Shown here one piece after another: positions 24,038 through 32,248 of a DNA stretch of 33,011 nucleotides. Below the pieces are notes generated by a model. That model was not told where the DNA came from and did not search any database. It saw only the letters and a program-made list of their open reading frames with translations. Position 1 is the stretch's first letter. Every line of letters begins with the position of its first letter. A program made the position numbers and the translations under genes. This DNA is from JBDRDD01 sp043821115 (GTDB lineage Bacteria; CAYTYR01; UBA6262; DAOVJB01). The DNA lies in the NCBI GenBank assembly GCA_043821115.1, contig JBDRDD010000025.1, positions 1 to 33,011 of the forward strand, in the 5' to 3' direction.

Positions 24038-25420
24038 ATGGTCATGAATCCAGAAACCAAAATCGGCTTAGTGGTCACAGGAGGATTGCTCATACTTGCC
24101 ATAGGTATTTTTGCTCTTGGGGATATACAATGGCAGAGTGGCTACGAGATTAAGGTAATGTTTAATGATGTCAGCGGTCTGCCGGAAAAGGCTCCGGTGA
24201 AATCCGCGGGAGTTGACATCGGTAAGGTTCAAAAAATAGACCTGGTGGGCAACAAGGCACAGGTCACAGTATGGATAAAGGAAGAGATAAAGATACACAG
24301 GGATTCCAAGGTCACTATTGTCTCCACCGGTGTTATAGGCACCAAGTATATGGAATTGACGCTGGGTTCTCAGGATGAAAGTGTGCTAAAAGAGGGAGAC
24401 ATCCTCATAGGTATAGACCCCATGACTTTCGACAAGGTAATCTCGGAAGGCCTTAAAGGGTTCAACGACCTGGCGGATTCCATAAAAGCGTTTACCGGTG
24501 ATGAGGACCTTAAAGGTACGCTTGTTGATGTGCTGAGCAATATACGCGATGTAAGTGCCTCTCTCAAGGATATCGTAGAGAAAGAAGAATCAAATATTCA
24601 TGCTATAGTAGAGAATTTCAAGGTGTTCTCTGATGATATGAAAAAGATCACAGCCAATGTCCATGAAATAGTCGAGGGAAACAGGGATGACGTGGAAGCC
24701 ACTCTTAAGAATTTCAAGGCAGTAAGCGAGAAGATGAACTCGGCGCTTGATTCAATAGATGCAATAGTGAAAAAGGTAGAAGCCGGCGAGGGAATGCTCG
24801 GGACTCTTATAGCCGATGATGAGGCCTCGCAGGATGTCAAGAAGACCATAAAGAGCATACAGGAGGCTTCAAACGAAGCGCGTAAGGTATTAAAGCGCAT
24901 AAGCCATGTCAAGACATACTGGGATTACCAGCTCAATTACAATGACAAGGATCAGCTCTTCAGAAGCGATTTCGGGCTGCAATTCAGGCCTAATCCCACT
25001 AAGTTCTATTACTTGGGAGTCCATAACGTAAAGGAAAAAGAAGGTTCCGACTACGATGAGGGCGACCAGAGGATAAACGGCTTCACGGCCAAGATGGGCA
25101 GGGATTTCGGTCCTGTTACTGTTTACGGAGGACTTATCAATTCGAGCGGTGGTGTAGGAGGGGCCTTCCGTCCGTTCAACAACAGGATATTCGCTATAAA
25201 CGCAGAGGCATTCCGTTTCAGCAGGAAGGTAGAAGGAAAATCCAGGGCGTGGATAAACACCGGAGGCAGTCTGAGGTTGCTGGACTGGTGTTACCTCAAG
25301 GCAAATGTTGAAGATATACTGGAAGCAAAAACTATCACCACATCGCTAAACCTGGTAATAGAAGATGAGGACTTGGCATATCTTCTGGGCCTGACCGGTC
25401 TCTCTAGCCTGACAAAATAA
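24038..25420 (+). CDS. mlaD: MlaD-like MCE protein with coiled coil and probable C-terminal outer-membrane barrel
   Basis: 460 residues from the ATG at 24038, with GAGGTG five bases upstream. One membrane helix (about 8-29) leads into an MCE domain (about 36-114: VMFNDVSGLPEKAPVKSAGV, GTKYMELTLG). A long helical region follows (about 130-290), rich in heptad-like repeats. The last 165 residues consist of about ten short amphipathic strands, such as FYYLGVHNV, VTVYGGLIN, IFAINAEAFRF and TITTSLNLVIE, as in a small outer membrane barrel. E. coli MlaD has about 180 residues and no barrel. Long MlaD proteins of this build are known from the diderm firmicute Veillonella, where they are proposed to bridge both membranes. 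The MCE ring would carry phospholipids; the barrel call is inference. Confidence 0.85.
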   Translation: MVMNPETKIGLVVTGGLLILAIGIFALGDIQWQSGYEIKVMFNDVSGLPEKAPVKSAGVDIGKVQKIDLVGNKAQVTVWIKEEIKIHRDSKVTIVSTGVIGTKYMELTLGSQDESVLKEGDILIGIDPMTFDKVISEGLKGFNDLADSIKAFTGDEDLKGTLVDVLSNIRDVSASLKDIVEKEESNIHAIVENFKVFSDDMKKITANVHEIVEGNRDDVEATLKNFKAVSEKMNSALDSIDAIVKKVEAGEGMLGTLIADDEASQDVKKTIKSIQEASNEARKVLKRISHVKTYWDYQLNYNDKDQLFRSDFGLQFRPNPTKFYYLGVHNVKEKEGSDYDEGDQRINGFTAKMGRDFGPVTVYGGLINSSGGVGGAFRPFNNRIFAINAEAFRFSRKVEGKSRAWINTGGSLRLLDWCYLKANVEDILEAKTITTSLNLVIEDEDLAYLLGLTGLSSLTK

Positions 25421-25446
25421 AGAGTAGAGTTGAGGATTAGTATCAG

Positions 25447-26859
25447 ATGGTCAAAACAAAGGTGATTTTCCGATGTCAGTCATGCGGCTACGAATCCATG
25501 AAGTGGCTTGGGCGTTGTCCTGAGTGCTCTGAGTGGAACACGATGAGCGAGGAGATAGAGAGGAAGGAAGTCCACCGCGCGCGTCTTGTTCCTTTTACGG
25601 GTGATACAAGTCCCCAGTCCATAAGCAAGATTAACGCTTCATCAGTGCGCCGTGTCATTACAGGTATAGGTGAATTTGACAGGATACTGGGCGGAGGCAT
25701 AGTTCCCGGGTCTCTTATACTTATAGGTGGGGCTCCTGGTATAGGGAAGTCCACTCTTCTTATGCAGGTTGCCCACAGGCTCAGCACAAGGCCTGATTTG
25801 GAGGGAGCTAGTGCTTCTTCTGGTAGGGTTTTGTACGTCTCAGGGGAAGAATCTGTGCAGCAGGCTAAAATAAGGGCAATGAGGCTTGAGGCCGATGCAG
25901 AGAAACTCTATGTGGTAAGCGAAACAAACCTTGAGATAATAGCAAAACACATTGAAATGCTAAAACCTCAGTTTGTAATCATTGATTCTATTCAGACAGT
26001 ATATAAAGACAGTCTTCCCGGGGCTCCCGGGACTGTTAGCCAGGTAAGGGAGTGTACAGTAGAGCTGTTGCGCATAGCCAAGGACAGGGATATTTCAATA
26101 TTTATTTCAGGTCAGGTGACAAAGGACGGGTCTATAGCCGGACCAAGGGTGCTTGAGCATATAGTTGACACCGTTCTTTACTTTGAGGGAAATTCTCAGC
26201 ATATGTACAGGATACTCAGAGCCTACAAGAACAGGTTTGGCTCAACCAACGAGATAGGCGTATTTATAATGAAGGAAAAAGGTTTGTGCGAAGTTGAAAA
26301 TCCTTCCGAGATATTCTTATCCGAGCGTCCTGTAGGTGCTTCTGGGTCTGTCGTGATAGGCAGCCTTGAGGGAAGCCGTCCTTTGCTCATAGAATTACAG
26401 GCTCTTGTAAGTCCTGCTAACTTTACCCAGCCACAGAGAAGGGCGATAGGGGTTGATTATAACCGGCTTTCACTGCTTCTTGCTGTTCTTGAGAAAAGAC
26501 TGGGGATGCATCTTGGTATGCAGGATGTGTTTGTGAATGTTGTTGGTGGTATAGAGGTTGATGAGCCTTCCACGGACCTCGGGATACTTTGTGCTGTGGC
26601 AAGCGCGTTCAGGAATGCTCCTGTTGATCCTAAGACAGTGGTTATGGGTGAGGTAGGCCTGGCAGGTGAGGTAAGGGCCGTGAATTTTATAGAGAAAAGA
26701 ATAAAAGAAGCTGCGAAACTTGGTTTTGGACATTGCGTCATACCTCAGGGGAATTTATCCGGGTTGAAAATAAAAGATAAAATAGATTTAATAGGCGTTG
26801 GCAATGTCAAGGATGCGTTGTCAATCCTTCTTGGTACAAGCACACGCAAGCGTAAATAA
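25447..26859 (+). CDS. radA: DNA repair protein RadA
   Basis: 470 residues. An N-terminal zinc finger (C10, C13, C24, C27: CQSCGYESMKWLGRCPEC), a RecA-like ATPase with Walker A GGAPGIGKST (94-103) and Walker B FVIIDS (176-181), the RadA-specific KNRFG motif (261-265), and a C-terminal Lon-protease-like domain (about 290-470) with no catalytic serine-lysine pair expected. RadA is a branch-migration helicase in homologous recombination. In Firmicutes it follows clpC directly and is followed by disA; here 12.5 kb separate it from clpC, and disA is absent. No strong ribosome site is seen in the 26-base gap to mlaD. Confidence 0.96.
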   Translation: MVKTKVIFRCQSCGYESMKWLGRCPECSEWNTMSEEIERKEVHRARLVPFTGDTSPQSISKINASSVRRVITGIGEFDRILGGGIVPGSLILIGGAPGIGKSTLLMQVAHRLSTRPDLEGASASSGRVLYVSGEESVQQAKIRAMRLEADAEKLYVVSETNLEIIAKHIEMLKPQFVIIDSIQTVYKDSLPGAPGTVSQVRECTVELLRIAKDRDISIFISGQVTKDGSIAGPRVLEHIVDTVLYFEGNSQHMYRILRAYKNRFGSTNEIGVFIMKEKGLCEVENPSEIFLSERPVGASGSVVIGSLEGSRPLLIELQALVSPANFTQPQRRAIGVDYNRLSLLLAVLEKRLGMHLGMQDVFVNVVGGIEVDEPSTDLGILCAVASAFRNAPVDPKTVVMGEVGLAGEVRAVNFIEKRIKEAAKLGFGHCVIPQGNLSGLKIKDKIDLIGVGNVKDALSILLGTSTRKRK

Positions 26860-26927
26860 TTCTGAGGTAAACCTTAAACCGGTATCATTTATTCCATTAT
26901 ATATTTTAGAAAGGAGTTGAATACATA

Positions 26928-27911
26928 ATGTTCTTCTGGATTTTGCGTCTTATCGTAGTTATAGCAGGACCTATTATAGGGTATTATGTCACAAAGCCCA
27001 GTTCCACGGGCGTGCTTATAGGGGTGGGTATAGCCGCAGTGGTAATTATTATTGAAATGATAGTTGAGAGAGTCCCCCTTGATAATATCATAGCTGGGAC
27101 CCTGGGTATAATAGTAGGTGTAATCTCGGGCAAGTTGCTGGATTACACTATATTCTTGATGAAGAACGAAGCTGTCTATGAATTCTATAAACCCTATTCC
27201 TTCTATGTTCAGATAGTGTTTGCGTACATAGGGCTCATGATAGCCATAAGGAAAAAAGGCGAATTGAGTCTTTTGGACAGGAATATCCCCATAGGTGCTA
27301 AGGCAGCGGCCTGGCAGGGTTACAAGATCCTTGACACGAGCGCTGTTATAGACGGCAGGATTGCTGAGATTTGTGAGACGAAGTTCCTGGAGGGCACAAT
27401 GATAGTTCCCAGATTCGTTCTCAAGGAACTCCAGGGTATAGCGGATTCTTTCGATACTATGAAGAGAAACCGTGGCAGAAGAGGCCTAGATATCCTGGCC
27501 AAGCTCCAGGAGAACAAATACATACAGGTAAAGATCTACGAAAGAGATTTTCCTGAGCTCGAAGACGTAGATGTTAAACTCGTGAAGCTTGCAACGGAGT
27601 TAAAAGCGCGTATACTGACAACGGATTTCAATCTTAACAAGGTAGCTGCCCTTCAGGGTGTTGAGGTCTTAAATGTAAACGAACTCTCCAATGCCGTCAA
27701 ACCTCTGGTTCTTCCGGGTGAAGCAATGCATGTTCTTATAGTCAAAGAGGGGAAAGAACATAATCAAGGTGTTGCATATCTCGATGATGGTACGATGGTT
27801 GTTGTAGAGGACGGCAGGAAGCTTATCGGACGCAAGGTGGACGTAGCTGTGACAAGCGTGCTCCAGACAACTGCAGGCAGGATGATTTTTGCCCAGCCCA
27901 AACTTGATTGA
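26928..27911 (+). CDS. Membrane PIN/TRAM-domain protein (YacL-like)
   Basis: 327 residues. Four N-terminal membrane helices (about 3-22, 25-47, 52-76, 88-105) are followed by a PIN nuclease-like domain (about 130-250; ILDTSAVIDGRI, VLKELQGIAD, LTTDFNLNKVA supply the acidic residues) and a TRAM domain at the end (about 265-325). This is the YacL architecture of Bacillus, where the gene lies between disA and ispD. The PIN fold suggests RNA cleavage or binding at the membrane, but the target is not known. AAGGAG lies 11 bases before the ATG. ispD follows 11 bases after the stop. The 68-base gap after radA holds no clear promoter. Confidence 0.9.
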   Translation: MFFWILRLIVVIAGPIIGYYVTKPSSTGVLIGVGIAAVVIIIEMIVERVPLDNIIAGTLGIIVGVISGKLLDYTIFLMKNEAVYEFYKPYSFYVQIVFAYIGLMIAIRKKGELSLLDRNIPIGAKAAAWQGYKILDTSAVIDGRIAEICETKFLEGTMIVPRFVLKELQGIADSFDTMKRNRGRRGLDILAKLQENKYIQVKIYERDFPELEDVDVKLVKLATELKARILTTDFNLNKVAALQGVEVLNVNELSNAVKPLVLPGEAMHVLIVKEGKEHNQGVAYLDDGTMVVVEDGRKLIGRKVDVAVTSVLQTTAGRMIFAQPKLD

Positions 27912-27922
27912 GGATTGTTTCT

Positions 27923-28618
27923 ATGAGTGTAAGTGCTATAATTGTCGCCGCGGGTAAAGGGCGGAGGATGAACAGCAGTAAACCAAAACAATTTCTTAGA
28001 ATTGGTAATAAACCAATCCTGGCTCATACGATAGATGTGTTTGAAACCTCTCCTGTTGTATCGGAGATTATTCTTGTTGTTGGTTCCCCGATGCTGGATT
28101 ACGCAAGAAGAAGTATCGTGGCGAAAAACGGTTTCAAAAAGGTAAAAGATATAGTTGCCGGGGGAAAACTGCGTCAGGATTCAGTTTATAATGGCTTGAA
28201 AAATATATCCCGGGATTGTTCGATAGTGCTTATACATGATGGTGTACGGCCTTTTATTACACACGCTATGATAAGAAATGTTGTGGGAGGGGCAAAACGT
28301 CATAAGGCATGTATCTTTGCCCTGCCTGTTAAAGAGACCGTGAAAAAGGTAACCAGGGGAGGAATAGTCAGGCAGACATTAAACCGTGATGAACTTGTTC
28401 TTGTGCAGACGCCTCAGGCTTTTCGCTATGATGTAATAATGAAGGCATACGAAAAGGCCACCAGGAAAAAAATCTGCGCTACAGATGATGCGATGATAGC
28501 GGAGAAGGCAGGCGTAAAGGTAAAGGTTCTGCCGGGCAGGCGAGAGAACATTAAAATAACGACTCCTGATGATCTGATTTTTGCTTCATGTATATTACCC
28601 GGAGGTAAGAGGATATGA
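27923..28618 (+). CDS. ispD: 2-C-methyl-D-erythritol 4-phosphate cytidylyltransferase
   Basis: 231 residues from the ATG at 27923, with AGGA eight bases before it; a TTG further upstream overlaps the end of the preceding gene and is not chosen. The nucleotidyltransferase signature VSAIIVAAGKGRRM is followed by KPKQFL with the conserved lysine, then HDGVRPF and ATDDA in the expected order. It joins CTP to methylerythritol phosphate in the MEP route to isoprenoids. The stop codon overlaps the ispF start as ATGA (28615-28618), so the two are translated together. Both enzymes of this part of the pathway are therefore supplied jointly. Confidence 0.95.
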   Translation: MSVSAIIVAAGKGRRMNSSKPKQFLRIGNKPILAHTIDVFETSPVVSEIILVVGSPMLDYARRSIVAKNGFKKVKDIVAGGKLRQDSVYNGLKNISRDCSIVLIHDGVRPFITHAMIRNVVGGAKRHKACIFALPVKETVKKVTRGGIVRQTLNRDELVLVQTPQAFRYDVIMKAYEKATRKKICATDDAMIAEKAGVKVKVLPGRRENIKITTPDDLIFASCILPGGKRI

Positions 28619-29118
28619 GAGTCGGCTACGGATATGACGTTCATGCTCTTGTAAAAGGGAGAAAGCTCATGCTCGGGGGCGTTCATATTCCTTTTACAAA
28701 AGGACTCAAAGGTCATTCTGATGCGGACGTTTTGCTGCATGCAATATGCGATGCGCTTCTTGGTGCTATAAGCGCCGGGGATATAGGCAAGCACTTCCCT
28801 AATTCTGATAAGAAATACAAGAATATTTCAAGCCTCATACTATTGGGAGAAGTACGTAGTATGGTTGAGCAAAGAGGCTTTGTTATAGAGAATATTGACA
28901 GCGTGATAATTGCAGAGAAACCGCAGCTGGGATTGTATTTCCTGCGCATGAGGCAGAGCATAGCCAAGGTCTTAAATATAAGTTTAGACAGGGTAAATGT
29001 TAAAGCCTCAACAAGCGAAGGCCTGGGATTCGTAGGTCGGGGTAAGGGTATTGTTTCATATGCCGCTTGTCTTGTCGAGGCCACTAAATCATACAGAAAA
29101 AAAGCAAAAAGGAAGTAG
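28615..29118 (+). CDS. ispF: 2-C-methyl-D-erythritol 2,4-cyclodiphosphate synthase
   Basis: 167 residues. GYGYDVHAL at the start provides the zinc-binding Asp and His, GHSDADVLLHAICDALLGA holds further ligands and ISAGDIGKHFP is typical. KASTSEGLGFVGRGKGI near the C-terminus forms the CMP site. It closes the cyclic diphosphate ring two steps after IspD. GGAGGT precedes the overlapping ATG. The start overlaps the ispD stop by four bases, and cysE follows after 3 bases, so this is a tightly packed operon. IspE, the kinase between the two steps, is not in the window. Confidence 0.96.
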   Translation: MRVGYGYDVHALVKGRKLMLGGVHIPFTKGLKGHSDADVLLHAICDALLGAISAGDIGKHFPNSDKKYKNISSLILLGEVRSMVEQRGFVIENIDSVIIAEKPQLGLYFLRMRQSIAKVLNISLDRVNVKASTSEGLGFVGRGKGIVSYAACLVEATKSYRKKAKRK

Positions 29119-29121
29119 AAT

Positions 29122-29751
29122 ATGTTTAACGATATTAAGGCAATATTTGAAAGGGATCCAGCCGCGACGAATATCTTCGAAGTTTTGCTCTATTCGGGAT
29201 TATATGCAATAATCAGTCACAGGATAGCTCATTTTCTACACAGAAAACTCCGCATTCCTGTCATCCCAAGGATTATTTCCCAGCTTACGCGTTTCTTTAC
29301 CGGAGTGGAAATTCATCCAGGAGCCCGCATAGGTAAGGGTATTTTTATTGATCACGGGATGGGGGTAGTCATAGGGGAAACTGCCGAGATAGGTGATAAT
29401 GTAACTTTGTTTCAGGGTGTGACCCTTGGCGGGACAGGTAAAGAGAAAGGGAAACGTCATCCAACGGTGGGAGATAATGTTGTATTAGGCGCCGGAGCCA
29501 AGGTACTGGGTAACATAACCATAGGTGATAATGTGCTTGTGGGGGCTAATGCTGTAGTAATAAGGGATGTTCCCTCTAATTCCACGGTTATAGGAGTTCC
29601 CGGCAGGATAGTACGTGCAAAGGGCCAGATTAAACCCGGGATAAACCTCGATCATACCAATCTTCCGGATCCCCTGACGGAACGCCTTGAGAATCTCCAG
29701 CACGAAATTGATGAAGTGGAGAAGCATCTCAAGCAGTGGCGGGCAAAATAA
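29122..29751 (+). CDS. cysE: Serine O-acetyltransferase
   Basis: 209 residues, the short form of the enzyme. An N-terminal helical part (to about 60) is followed by a left-handed beta-helix of hexapeptide repeats (ARIGKGIFIDHGMGVVIGET, NVTLFQGVTLGGTGKEKG). It has the catalytic Asp-His in IDHGMG and the loop QGVTLGGTG that binds acetyl-CoA. It makes O-acetylserine for cysteine synthesis. It is directly followed by cysS, so cysteine supply and its charging to tRNA lie side by side, as in Bacillus. The C-terminal 30 residues are helical and charged. The end overlaps the first part of the cysS leader. Confidence 0.95.
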   Translation: MFNDIKAIFERDPAATNIFEVLLYSGLYAIISHRIAHFLHRKLRIPVIPRIISQLTRFFTGVEIHPGARIGKGIFIDHGMGVVIGETAEIGDNVTLFQGVTLGGTGKEKGKRHPTVGDNVVLGAGAKVLGNITIGDNVLVGANAVVIRDVPSNSTVIGVPGRIVRAKGQIKPGINLDHTNLPDPLTERLENLQHEIDEVEKHLKQWRAK

Positions 29752-29780
29752 ATAAAGACATTAAACAGAAAGGCTTTGTT

Positions 29781-31256
29781 ATGGCAGGAAGCCCTCTTTT
29801 TATTTATAACACCTTAAAAAGACAAAAGCAGGAGTTTATTCCTCTTGATAAAAAGCATGTGAACATGTACGTATGCGGCATAACTCCTTACGATGACACG
29901 CATCTCGGGCATGCACGCTGCTATGTGAGCTTTGATATTGTCAGGCGATATCTCCAGTACAAGGGATTTGACGTCACATATGTGCAGAACGTGACGGATG
30001 TGGATGATAAGATTATAAAGCGTGCTCAGGAATCAGGTGGGGATAAACCTATAAAAGAGAGTTGCAGGGACCTTGCAGGGAGATATTTCTCCGAATATGT
30101 AAAGCTTATGAGTTGCATGGGTGTCAAGGAACCTTCCATGTTTGTGAAGGCTACTGAGACAATAACCCAGATGCACGAGGTCATAAAGGCTCTTATTGAA
30201 AAGGGCTTTGCATACGAAGTCGACGGTGATGTATATTTTTGCGTCAGGAAATTCAAGTCCTATGGCAAACTCTCGGGACGCGATGTTGACCAGATGAAAA
30301 GCGGGGCCCGTGTACAGGTGGATGAAAACAAGAAGGATCCACTTGATTTCGCGCTATGGAAAAAAGCAAAGGAAGGTGAGCCTAGCTGGGAGAGTCCATG
30401 GGGAAAAGGGCGTCCCGGATGGCATATAGAGTGCTCTGTCATGAGTCTGGATAGACTAAAGACCCAGACACTTGACATTCACGGCGGTGGTCAGGACCTT
30501 ATTTTTCCACATCATGAAAATGAGATCGCGCAGTCAGAAGCTTATACGGGAAAACCGTTCGTGCAATACTGGATACACAACGGATTTGTTACCGTAGACA
30601 AGGAAAAAATGAGTAAATCCCTGGGAAATTTCTTTACCTTGAAAGATATATTTAAGAAGTATGAACCCCAGGCAGTCCGGCTTTTCCTCCTAAGCCAGCA
30701 TTACAGGAGCCCTATAGATTTCAGCGATCAGAGGCTCGAAGAAGCACAGCAGAATATACGGAAATTTGAGAATTTCAATAGGAATAGAAAAAATTATTTG
30801 GAAAATATACAAGAAGAGGAAAATATAAAAAAAGACGAAACAAAATCATCACTTATTGAAGAAATTGATGCTTTTAAAAGAGATTTTATTAAAGCAATGG
30901 ATGATGATTTTAACACAGCTATAGCTCTTTCTCATATATACAAATTAATAAATTATGCTAATAAAAAAATGGATCAAGAGAAATTAAATATTGTTTCATC
31001 TCAACACATCGAATCCATATTATCTGATATGTCAAAAATATTAGGACTTCAAGCATTTTCGTTTATTCCTCCAGATTTCGATTGGAAATCGATATTGACG
31101 ATAAGTGAAGAAGAGGTAGATAAATTAATAGCGATGAGACTTAAATATCGCAGGGAGAAAAAATACCAGGAAGCTGACCAGATACGAAAAGACCTTGAAT
31201 CAAAGGGTATTATTCTTGAGGACACCGCGCAGGGAACGCGCTGGAAAATAAATTAA
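29781..31256 (+). CDS. cysS: Cysteinyl-tRNA synthetase with an AT-rich internal block
   Basis: 491 residues from the ATG at 29781, with AGAAAGG seven bases upstream; an in-frame GTG at 29736 lies inside cysE and is less likely. It charges tRNA-Cys. Visible parts: MYVCGITPYDDTHLGHAR (zinc Cys and HIGH-like motif), the zinc ligands in HIECSVMS and HHENEIAQSEA, and KMSKS in KEKMSKSLGNF. The C-terminal anticodon-binding DALR region begins near residue 330. From about 30780 to 31020 the GC content falls to about 24% by my count and codons switch to AT-ending forms, while the flanks are above 40%. The frame stays open, so the enzyme should be functional. Possible cause: recombination with a more AT-rich homologue. 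Confidence 0.95.
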   Translation: MAGSPLFIYNTLKRQKQEFIPLDKKHVNMYVCGITPYDDTHLGHARCYVSFDIVRRYLQYKGFDVTYVQNVTDVDDKIIKRAQESGGDKPIKESCRDLAGRYFSEYVKLMSCMGVKEPSMFVKATETITQMHEVIKALIEKGFAYEVDGDVYFCVRKFKSYGKLSGRDVDQMKSGARVQVDENKKDPLDFALWKKAKEGEPSWESPWGKGRPGWHIECSVMSLDRLKTQTLDIHGGGQDLIFPHHENEIAQSEAYTGKPFVQYWIHNGFVTVDKEKMSKSLGNFFTLKDIFKKYEPQAVRLFLLSQHYRSPIDFSDQRLEEAQQNIRKFENFNRNRKNYLENIQEEENIKKDETKSSLIEEIDAFKRDFIKAMDDDFNTAIALSHIYKLINYANKKMDQEKLNIVSSQHIESILSDMSKILGLQAFSFIPPDFDWKSILTISEEEVDKLIAMRLKYRREKKYQEADQIRKDLESKGIILEDTAQGTRWKIN

Positions 31257-31273
31257 GTAAATAGAGGTAATAT

Positions 31274-32020
31274 TTGAGTGAGATAATTTTCGGGATAAAC
31301 CCCATTACAGAAACGCTTGTTGCCGGTAAGAGAACAATAAACAAGATACTGGTAGCGAAAAATACCCATGAGAGACGTATGCTTAATATAGTCAGGCTTG
31401 CAAGAGAGGCAAGGATTCCTGTGATCTACACCGATAAGAGAAAACTGGAAAAATTTGCTCCTGGCATGAAGCATCAGGGTGTTGTCGCTACTGTATCTCC
31501 TGTTCAATATGCCTCTGTTGAGGAAATTATTACTTTGGCAGCCAAAAAGGGTAAATCATCGTTTATATGCCTTCTGGACGGTATTACCGATCCCCACAAC
31601 CTTGGGGCAATTATACGTTCAGCCGAGGTTCTGGGAGCTGGCGGGGTAGTGATTACCAAGCATCACTCCTGTCCTATTACAGGGATAGTGGAGAAAGCAT
31701 CCGCAGGAGCCCTGGAACATATTCCTGTTGCAAGAGTCCATAACATGGTGCAGTTCATGGAGGAGTTAAAAAAGAAGGAATTCTGGGTAATAGGGGCAGA
31801 TTCTGAGGGGGAGCCCTCTTACAAGGTGGATCTGAGCGGTCCTGTTGCCATTGTGATCGGAAGCGAGGGGAAGGGATTGCGGCCGCTTGTCAGAAAGAAC
31901 TGTGACAACCTGGTAAGTATTCCTATGTCAGGGAAGGTCGAATCTCTTAATGCTTCATGTGCCGCGAGCATTATTATGTACGAGATTTCAAGGCAGATGA
32001 AAGGTGTTGACAAACAATAG
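31274..32020 (+). CDS. rlmB: 23S rRNA (guanosine-2'-O-)-methyltransferase RlmB (TrmH/SpoU family)
   Basis: 248 residues beginning with TTG at 31274, preceded by AGAGGT. The N-terminal substrate-binding domain (FGINPITETL) leads into the SPOUT fold, with LLDGITDPHNLGAIIRSAEVLGAGG read as LDGITDPHNLGAIIRSAE, then VIGSEGKGLRPLV and SIPMSGKVESLNAS, the three motifs of the family forming the S-adenosylmethionine knot. It most likely methylates a ribose in 23S rRNA (G2251 in E. coli). A tRNA-modifying TrmH relative is possible. In Bacillus the same gene (YacO) follows cysS with one gene between. The last codons contain the -35 box of the tRNA promoter. Confidence 0.9.
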   Translation: MSEIIFGINPITETLVAGKRTINKILVAKNTHERRMLNIVRLAREARIPVIYTDKRKLEKFAPGMKHQGVVATVSPVQYASVEEIITLAAKKGKSSFICLLDGITDPHNLGAIIRSAEVLGAGGVVITKHHSCPITGIVEKASAGALEHIPVARVHNMVQFMEELKKKEFWVIGADSEGEPSYKVDLSGPVAIVIGSEGKGLRPLVRKNCDNLVSIPMSGKVESLNASCAASIIMYEISRQMKGVDKQ

Positions 32021-32035
32021 ACGTATATATATAAT
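32007..32035 (+). promoter_or_regulatory. Perfect consensus promoter of the tRNA-tuf operon
   Basis: TTGACA (32007-32012), exactly 17 bases, and TATAAT (32030-32035): both boxes match the sigma70 consensus fully. The -35 box is formed by the last codons of rlmB (GTT GAC AAA). Transcription should begin near 32042, 22 bases before the first tRNA. Confidence 0.88.
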
Positions 32036-32063
32036 AGAAATGTTATATCCGTTTTATATATAT

Positions 32064-32138
32064 GCCGACATAGCTCAGGGGTAGAGCAGTTGATTTGTAA
32101 TCAACGGGTCGGGGGTTCAAATCCCTCTGTCGGCTCCA
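32064..32138 (+). tRNA. tRNA-Thr (anticodon UGU)
   Basis: 75 bases including an encoded CCA. The acceptor GCCGACA pairs with TGTCGGC, the anticodon loop TTTGTAA gives UGU, and GGTTCAAATCC is the T arm. The discriminator base is U. It is the first tRNA of the cluster and corresponds to thrU of the E. coli thrU-tyrU-glyT-thrT-tufB operon. Confidence 0.95.
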
Positions 32139-32153
32139 CAATACAATAATAAC

Positions 32154-32238
32154 GGGCAGGTGGCCGAGCGGTTAATGGTAACGGGCTGTAAACCCGTCGA
32201 GCTTATGCTCTACGAAGGTTCGAATCCTTCCCTGCCCA
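32154..32238 (+). tRNA. tRNA-Tyr (anticodon GUA)
   Basis: 85 bases. GGGCAGG pairs with CCTGCCC, the anticodon loop CTGTAAA gives GUA, and a long variable arm (cgagcttatgctctacg) marks a class II tRNA, as expected for bacterial tRNA-Tyr. The discriminator is A, and CCA is not encoded (the next bases are TTT), so it must be added by enzyme. It corresponds to tyrU. Confidence 0.95.
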
Positions 32239-32248
32239 TTTTGAGATT

